A stretch of 64,000 nt of DNA, taken from positions 1 through 64,000 of the forward strand of contig JADRCO010000038.1 in assembly GCA_021464525.1 (NCBI GenBank), in the 5' to 3' direction. A program made the translations under genes and the position numbers. This document shows positions 58,501 to 64,000 of the stretch, piece by piece. Source of the DNA: Rhizophagus sp. LPA8_4_AMF (Eukaryota > Glomeromycota > Glomeromycetes > Glomerales > Glomeraceae). How positions within the stretch are numbered: position 1 is the first letter of the stretch; the number at the start of each line of letters is the position of its first letter. The notes beneath the pieces were generated by a model that worked only from the letters and a program-made list of their open reading frames with translations, had not been told where the DNA came from and did not search any database.

Positions 58501-59530
58501 TATCAAAAACTATTAACAAAAATGTTTAATTTCTTTTGATTAATTTAATTTTACATTGCCTTTTTACTGTATATAATTCGCAGCATCGATTTTGGAATAC
58601 GCTTTTGCGGAAATTACGTTAATATAGTAATAAAAAAAAAACTTTGCCGCTACCCATATACAAAGAGGTCTTTTTTGTTATTCCATTGTTGTATTTTATA
58701 AATAAATGTGAATAGTCTTGATTCTTAAAAAGCGCGATCATTCTTTATATTAGATTGTATTTACACTTGATTGTTTGTATTGCAGAGTCTTTAATGTGTG
58801 CCATTTTAGATGGTTTAAATGTATGATATCATGGTCGGCTGACAAATAATTGTGTGACAAATACTAGGTTTCACGCTATGTGAAAAAAGACTATTAGAAA
58901 GGAAAATTTACAAAGATATAAAGACGGCTTCACATGACTTTCTCACCACATACTGTAGTTAAAGGTTATATATATAAACAATGTATACAAGAAAAAATGA
59001 ATTAAAATAATTTTTTTTTCCATTAATTAAATGCGATATTAGATTTCTTAACATTACGTTTAATTATAATATATTTATTAAATTTTTAAATAATATGGAC
59101 GTAACGAACTATTCATAAATTCTTCAACAAATGACACTTTTCAAAAATATCTAAATATTATCTTGTCGATCCTTTGTTATTAAATTAAAATTATTCGTAA
59201 ATCTCTATCATCAGTCGCCCGTTAGATTAAATAATTGAACACATGACAAATAATTTGGTCAATTACTTCATGATTATTTTTATTTTATTTTTGGGCAACA
59301 TTGACAAAATGATTATGAATTCTGTTTTTTTTAAAGAATAGATGCTCCTGAAAGTAAAAAATGTAAATTTTTAGGCGGATTTCTTTTTCCCCTTACTTGG
59401 TTTTGTGTAACCACATGATCCTTTCGTGCTAGTTTTGGAAAAATAATACGGAAGATTCGAAATTTCATTCAAATGATACGTTCAAATGATCGGATGAATC
59501 CAAAATAGTACGGATCTACATTGCGTACAC
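58501..59530. other. Intergenic stretch
   Basis: AT-rich with no gene recognised. The right end is the likely promoter of the F-box gene at 59.6 kb. Confidence 0.5.
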
Positions 59531-59538
59531 TATAAATA
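59531..59538 (+). promoter_or_regulatory. Possible TATA box for the 59.6 kb F-box gene
   Basis: TATAAATA, 50 bases before the ATG. This spacing would give a short leader. Such strings are frequent in this AT-rich DNA, so it is only suggestive. Confidence 0.3.
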
Positions 59539-59580
59539 TCTGTAACTTTGTTCTAAGAAAAGTTTTTTCTTCTATTTAAT

Positions 59581-61182
59581 ATGGCAGCGAAATACTTAAT
59601 TTCAGAATGTTTAGAAAAGATTTTTTCAAACCTTTTAGACAATAATAATCGTAATCATAAATCAACCAAAGATATATATTCTTGCACATTAGTTTCAAGA
59701 CATTGGTGTAGAATCTCAATACCATTCTTATATTCTTATCCATTTCATTATTTTTATCATCGTAATTCGAATAATTCGAACAAATCTGAATCATATTTTA
59801 AATTGATTCGTACATTATTATGCTGCATTCCAAAATCTGAAGTTGAACAAATTATATCGGCAGCGGATTCTTCTAACATACAAAAATTATTATTTAATTC
59901 CTTTCGTTCTAATAAAAAATCCACATCATCCTTTGATATTTCAACAACATTTAATTATGTTAAATTTATATATGGTTTAGTTGTTGATGATACTTTACTT
60001 TCTGATTCATTATTATTTTATTATCGTAAAATATGGTTATCCCCTTACATTTCGAATGATAAGACACAAAATAAATTCTCAAAAATATCAATCTCAATAA
60101 TAAAACACCTTTTAAAATACATTTTAAAACATTGTAATAATTTAACAGTATTAGATCTTCCATTCATAATAAGGAATAATGAAATTAGGTTTGATATGAT
60201 TGAATCATTAATTTACGAGGATTACATTGGAAAAAATAAATTGAGAAATCTAAAAGAATTATATGCAAATAGTGTAATTCAAAATAACAAAAAAAAAGAT
60301 CTTTATCTGGCTCTTTCGAACAATATTTGTAATTTAAATTTATTATATAATGAAGGATTCAACTCTGTTGATTCATTATGCCGATTCATTTCTTTACAAA
60401 AAAATTTGAAACATATTATATTATCGGAATACGTATGTGAATCTGAACGTGGATATCGTGATTATAATTCCGTTTTTAATTCATTAACTACACAATGTGA
60501 AAGTTTACAGATATTAGAATTTAAGTACTTAACATTAGTTAATGTAAATGAGAATTCCTTAAGATCTCTATGTTTACTTAAAAATATTAAAGAGTTAAAA
60601 ATATATGAATGTAAAGGAATAGAGGATAATTTAATCTCTTGGACAAAAAATCTATTAAAACTTGAAGTATTCGAACTTGTAAATGGTTATAATTCAATTG
60701 TTTCGGAAGAATTTTTAATTCAATTAATTAAAACATCCTCAAATACATTGTTAAAATTAATTATAAGTTATAAAAGAAAGGGAAAGCAGCTCACACAATT
60801 GTATAAACACATATCAATTTATTCAAATTCTTTGTTATATCTAGATCTTCCCAAAATTTATCCGGATGAATTAATTAAAATATTTGAATCATGTATTAAA
60901 TTAGTTTATATTTGTACAGTTTTATCAGATGATAGAAGTTGGGAAGTGTGTCTTAGAAATTTAGGTAATTTTATTCCAAAAAATTTACAAAAAATTATAT
61001 TTAAAGAGATTAACACATATATTTTTAGTAGCAAGACATTAAAATGTTTCTTTGAAGATTGTAGAAATAATAATGGAAATTTAAAATATTTAGAAATAAA
61101 AGGAAAGTTTAATTTTGGTCAGCATTATTTTGATGTTGCTAAAGAATATGATATAAAATTAAAAATTCAAACTTTCAACTAG
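59581..61182 (+). CDS. F-box / leucine-rich-repeat protein (533 aa)
   Basis: Single exon. It starts MAAKYLISECLEKIFSNLLD, the first F-box helix, followed at about residues 39-57 by YSCTLVSRHWCRISIPFLYS, a typical fungal F-box. Residues ~290-520 are LRR-like, with CESLQILEFKYL, NIKELKIYEC and SNTLLKLIISY units ending in CFFEDCRNNNGNLKYLEIKG. Expected to be an SCF substrate adaptor binding Skp1 through the F-box; substrate unknown. It is followed 1.1 kb downstream by a close relative on the same strand (62.3 kb), with matching blocks throughout, so the two are a tandem duplication. Confidence 0.92.
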   Translation: MAAKYLISECLEKIFSNLLDNNNRNHKSTKDIYSCTLVSRHWCRISIPFLYSYPFHYFYHRNSNNSNKSESYFKLIRTLLCCIPKSEVEQIISAADSSNIQKLLFNSFRSNKKSTSSFDISTTFNYVKFIYGLVVDDTLLSDSLLFYYRKIWLSPYISNDKTQNKFSKISISIIKHLLKYILKHCNNLTVLDLPFIIRNNEIRFDMIESLIYEDYIGKNKLRNLKELYANSVIQNNKKKDLYLALSNNICNLNLLYNEGFNSVDSLCRFISLQKNLKHIILSEYVCESERGYRDYNSVFNSLTTQCESLQILEFKYLTLVNVNENSLRSLCLLKNIKELKIYECKGIEDNLISWTKNLLKLEVFELVNGYNSIVSEEFLIQLIKTSSNTLLKLIISYKRKGKQLTQLYKHISIYSNSLLYLDLPKIYPDELIKIFESCIKLVYICTVLSDDRSWEVCLRNLGNFIPKNLQKIIFKEINTYIFSSKTLKCFFEDCRNNNGNLKYLEIKGKFNFGQHYFDVAKEYDIKLKIQTFN

Positions 61183-61546
61183 ATAGATATATAAAAAAAT
61201 TATAGAGTCAATAACATTTTATTTCATAGCTGGTTCTAGTGAATTAAATTTCAAAATTTTTAACAATATTTATACAACAATAATAGATGTCACAAATTTT
61301 AGAAAATAGAAAAAATTAAAAATTTTTTTTTGTTTATTTAATAAATCTATAAATAAAATTAATTTTTGATACGTCAATGATTTAAAAATGGCATGTATCC
61401 CAATTCTAACCTGGAAAGTTTAAAGTGGGAGAGGATCTAATTTTGATAAAATCCATCAGATCATAAAATATATGGACGGTTTTATGTACATATTCATATT
61501 AATCTGATTATAGATTTAAGATTTTTGCTTGTCAGATTTAAATTTT

Positions 61547-61584
61547 AATCTTACAATGAGAACACAATCTTACAATGAGAACAC
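61547..61584. repeat. Perfect 19-bp tandem duplication
   Basis: AATCTTACAATGAGAACAC occurs twice head to tail with no mismatch, which suggests a recent slippage event. Confidence 0.9.
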
Positions 61585-61592
61585 TCTATTTA

Positions 61593-61825
61593 GTACTGAC
61601 AATTTTTTTGCCAATATCCTTTATTTGGGATAGTTGTCAAAAAACTCACAATCAGGTGAGTCGCATTGAGTATTATTATAAGTACAAACAAAGGACTTTT
61701 ATGTATTAGTGTGCAACATATTATTGTACACATTACGAAAAAAATCTCGGGGATTTTCGGTCCGTTTCGGAGTCGGATCATCCAATTCCGATTAATTTCA
61801 TTTCTTGGCAAAAATTATCATATTA
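61593..61825. mobile_element. Possible Tc1/mariner-like MITE
   Basis: The left GTACTGACAATTTTTTTGCC is mirrored at the right by TTGGCAAAAATTATCATATT, an imperfect inverted pair about 230 bp apart. The left end begins next to a TA. CAGTACTG/GTACTGACAA-type ends are common in Tc1/mariner elements, but the right end is weak. A 73-codon minus-strand frame across it (61590-61811) runs through the end repeat and was not called as a gene. Confidence 0.4.
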
Positions 61826-62303
61826 TTAACAAAACTTGCTTTATAGTTAAATACGTCCCGTTCCACAAACATGTGGACGAATAACAAAAACCGGAGTTAT
61901 TTATTATAAAAGCAAGTTGTTTCTTGGCGTAATTAATTAAAGAACAAGGCAATAAAGGTTTTTTTTTTATTCACCAATGAAACGTCTTTCTGATGAATTT
62001 TTTTTTCCCAACGAAGTTTATAAATATTAAAATTCTTTATATATTTATATATATATACATTTATTTACCACGTATATATTCCTTAATATATCGTGCGTAT
62101 ATGTATGCATAAAATACATATTTCAATTTGTAGCTTTGTAAGCCGCATAAAAGCCGCATAAAAAATTTGGAAAAGATCGCCGAATAAATACGAGTTTATA
62201 AAGATCATTTGTTCAACAAAAATAGTTGACTCAAAAATAAACGTTTACATTGTTAGAAAATCCTTTTTTTTTTTTTTACTTTGATTTAATTAATTAATTA
62301 ACC

Positions 62304-63926
62304 ATGGCAGCTTCAATTTTACTTTCAGAATGCCTGGAAAAAATCTTTTTGTACCTTATTGATGATGATGATGATACCTTGGCCACCATGTCGGCTAAAA
62401 TTTTATACCCTTGTACATTAGTATCGAGACATTGGTGTAGAATATCAACACCATTCTTATATGCTTACCCGTTTCATTATGTAATTTATTCTGATTCTCA
62501 TATTTCAAAAATTTTTCAGCTCATTCGTACTTTATTAAATTGTATTCCAAAATCTGAAATAGAATTAATTATAAATTCAAATGTTTCTCATATACATAAA
62601 TTATTCTCTCGTCCTAATAAAAAACCTCCTTTATCACCTTATTCATCATCAACATTTAATTATATTGTTTTTATTCGTGGTTTAATTTTTAATGAAACGT
62701 TTACTGATTGTTTTAAATTATTTCATTATCGTAAAATATGGTTACCCCCTTATATACCAAAAAATAATACGACGCAACGTCGGTTCTCAAAAATTTCAAT
62801 CCCAATAATGAATTATCTTGTAAAATCTTTATGTAAAAATTGTAATAATTTATTAATATTAGAATTTCTATTTACAATACAAGACAATGAATTTTTTAAT
62901 TGTACCATTGATTTATTAACGTTCAAGGATAGAAATGGAAGAAGTAAATTGAGCAATCTAAAAAAATTAAATTATATTAGTAAATATGAAGATCAAAAAG
63001 ATCTTTACTCTGCTCTTTCAAATAATATTTGTAACTTAAGTTTACTTTATAACGAAGGAATCAACTCCATTGAAAAAGCAAATTCAATATCTAGATTTAT
63101 TTCTTTGCAAAAGAAATTGCGACATGTTATTTTATCAGAACGTTATCATTACATACGAAATAGTCTGGATGATAATTATAATATCGTTCTTAATTCATTA
63201 TCAACTCAATGTGAAAGTTTACAAAAATTAAATTTTACAAATTTATCATTTGGTAAAATAAATGAAGAAGTTTTAAGATCATTATGTTCTCTTAAAAATA
63301 TTAGGGAATTAAAATTATATGAATGTAAAGAATTAAATGATAATTTAAATCCTTGGGCGGAAAGTTTAACAAAACTTGAGATTTTCGAATTGGTATTAGA
63401 TGATTATACGAACTTTTCAAAAGAATTTTTAATTAAAATTATTCAATCTTCTTCGAATACTTTAATTAAATTAATTATAAATTATGGAAGGTTAAATGAA
63501 CAAGATTGTCAATTATTTAAACAAATTTCAATTTATTCACGTTCTTTAATTCATTTAGAAATTCCTAAAATTTTTCCCAGTGAATTAATTTCAATAATTA
63601 AATCATGTGATCAATTAAATTATCTTAGTATAATATTATCGGAATGTGGTGAAGGTTCATTATGGGGAGAATATTTTAAAAATTTTGGTAAATTTATTCC
63701 AAAAAATTTACAAAAAATTCAATTTAGAGTTATGAATGGTTTGTTGTTTAATAGTAATGATTTAAAACTTTTTTTTGAAGAATGTGTAAATAATGGTAGC
63801 GAGTTAAAACTCTTGGAAATTTCTGGAAAGTTGGATAGAACGGATATTAGCCGAGAGTATTACGATGTTGCAAGAGAATTTGGTGTGCAATTAATCAAAA
63901 GGAGAAGCATGGATTTTTTTAAATAA
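62304..63926 (+). CDS. F-box / leucine-rich-repeat protein (540 aa)
   Basis: Single exon, with the ATG in a good context (ACCATGG). The N-terminus MAASILLSECLEKIFLYLID and YPCTLVSRHWCRISTPFLYA form the F-box, with an Asp-rich insert (DDDDD) between. The C-terminal half has LRR-like units (CESLQKLNFTNL, NIRELKLYEC, SNTLIKLIINYG) and ends with a block also found in the 59.6 kb gene (FGKFIPKNLQKIQF, YDVAREFG). Predicted SCF adaptor, substrate unknown. Relative to its neighbour, length and block order are kept while many surface residues differ, as expected for a tandem duplicate under diversifying change. Confidence 0.92.
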   Translation: MAASILLSECLEKIFLYLIDDDDDTLATMSAKILYPCTLVSRHWCRISTPFLYAYPFHYVIYSDSHISKIFQLIRTLLNCIPKSEIELIINSNVSHIHKLFSRPNKKPPLSPYSSSTFNYIVFIRGLIFNETFTDCFKLFHYRKIWLPPYIPKNNTTQRRFSKISIPIMNYLVKSLCKNCNNLLILEFLFTIQDNEFFNCTIDLLTFKDRNGRSKLSNLKKLNYISKYEDQKDLYSALSNNICNLSLLYNEGINSIEKANSISRFISLQKKLRHVILSERYHYIRNSLDDNYNIVLNSLSTQCESLQKLNFTNLSFGKINEEVLRSLCSLKNIRELKLYECKELNDNLNPWAESLTKLEIFELVLDDYTNFSKEFLIKIIQSSSNTLIKLIINYGRLNEQDCQLFKQISIYSRSLIHLEIPKIFPSELISIIKSCDQLNYLSIILSECGEGSLWGEYFKNFGKFIPKNLQKIQFRVMNGLLFNSNDLKLFFEECVNNGSELKLLEISGKLDRTDISREYYDVAREFGVQLIKRRSMDFFK

Positions 63927-64000
63927 TTTTATATAATTATTAAGGAATTGCGTCCATACATTTTTTGAGTCGTCTCGTTATACGAACTTTAAAGTCTCAA
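63927..64000. other. 3' end of the F-box gene region, window edge
   Basis: Probable 3' UTR only. Confidence 0.4.

Larger units (their letters stand above)
61183..62303. other. Spacer between tandem F-box genes
   Basis: It contains a 19-bp perfect tandem duplicate and a possible MITE (both listed). A TTTATAAAG string lies near 62196, about 110 bases before the next ATG. Poly-T and TTAATTAA runs sit just before the start. Confidence 0.5.

Noticed and set aside
1-64000. CRISPR array, rRNA operon, bacterial-style operons
   Set aside because: No regularly spaced repeats, no rRNA-like conserved blocks, and the genes are spliced and eukaryotic.

Overview
The window looks like nuclear DNA of an arbuscular mycorrhizal fungus (Glomeromycotina, most like Rhizophagus). 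It is very AT-rich and gene-sparse, with short GT-AG introns of about 65-97 bp. It carries divergent F-box/leucine-rich genes, a broken protein-kinase fragment of the kind common in that genus, and many small inverted-repeat elements and decayed gene copies. The organism call is inference from composition and gene families. Starts were chosen as ATG; long frames that only open at TTG or GTG were not treated as genes.

Left part (1-30 kb): a DDX60-type (Ski2-like) RNA helicase cluster. Copy 1 (9.7-15.3 kb) has five exons and one single-base frameshift. Copy 2 (22.4-27.9 kb) is intact at 1,734 residues. A worn remnant of a third copy lies at 29.4-29.9 kb. A 490-bp tract containing intron 2 and the Walker A exon is identical in copies 1 and 2, while the flanks differ, which suggests recent gene conversion. 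Around the cluster lie members of a small-protein family (75-93 residues) with a conserved C-terminal core (TIDRIARITT...QIT, FNGT, SLILP). There are three intact members (18.1, 20.0 and 57.7 kb) and three decayed ones (0.2, 7.4 and 56.1 kb).

Middle (30-57 kb): one F-box gene (30.9 kb), then repeat-rich DNA. It holds a roughly 600-bp segmental duplication (33.5 and 35.4 kb), each copy with two overlapping conserved short frames. It also holds a spliced two-exon small-gene family beginning MGDLHQ (46.5 and 52.1 kb intact, 37.5 kb decayed). A block with coding-like remnants is present three times (38.2, 50.8 and 54.9 kb). Several DNA-transposon relics are present: a hAT-like MITE with an 8-bp target duplication (48.07 kb), a three-member TIR family (36.2, 48.6 and 52.8 kb), a long foldback element (54.5 kb), and a short TIR element (55.1 kb) with a near-empty site elsewhere in the window.

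Right end (57-64 kb): one more small-family gene and two tandem F-box/LRR genes (59.6 and 62.3 kb). No rRNA, tRNA or CRISPR array was found. The most novel material is the pair of unrecognised small-protein families and the gene-converted helicase pair.
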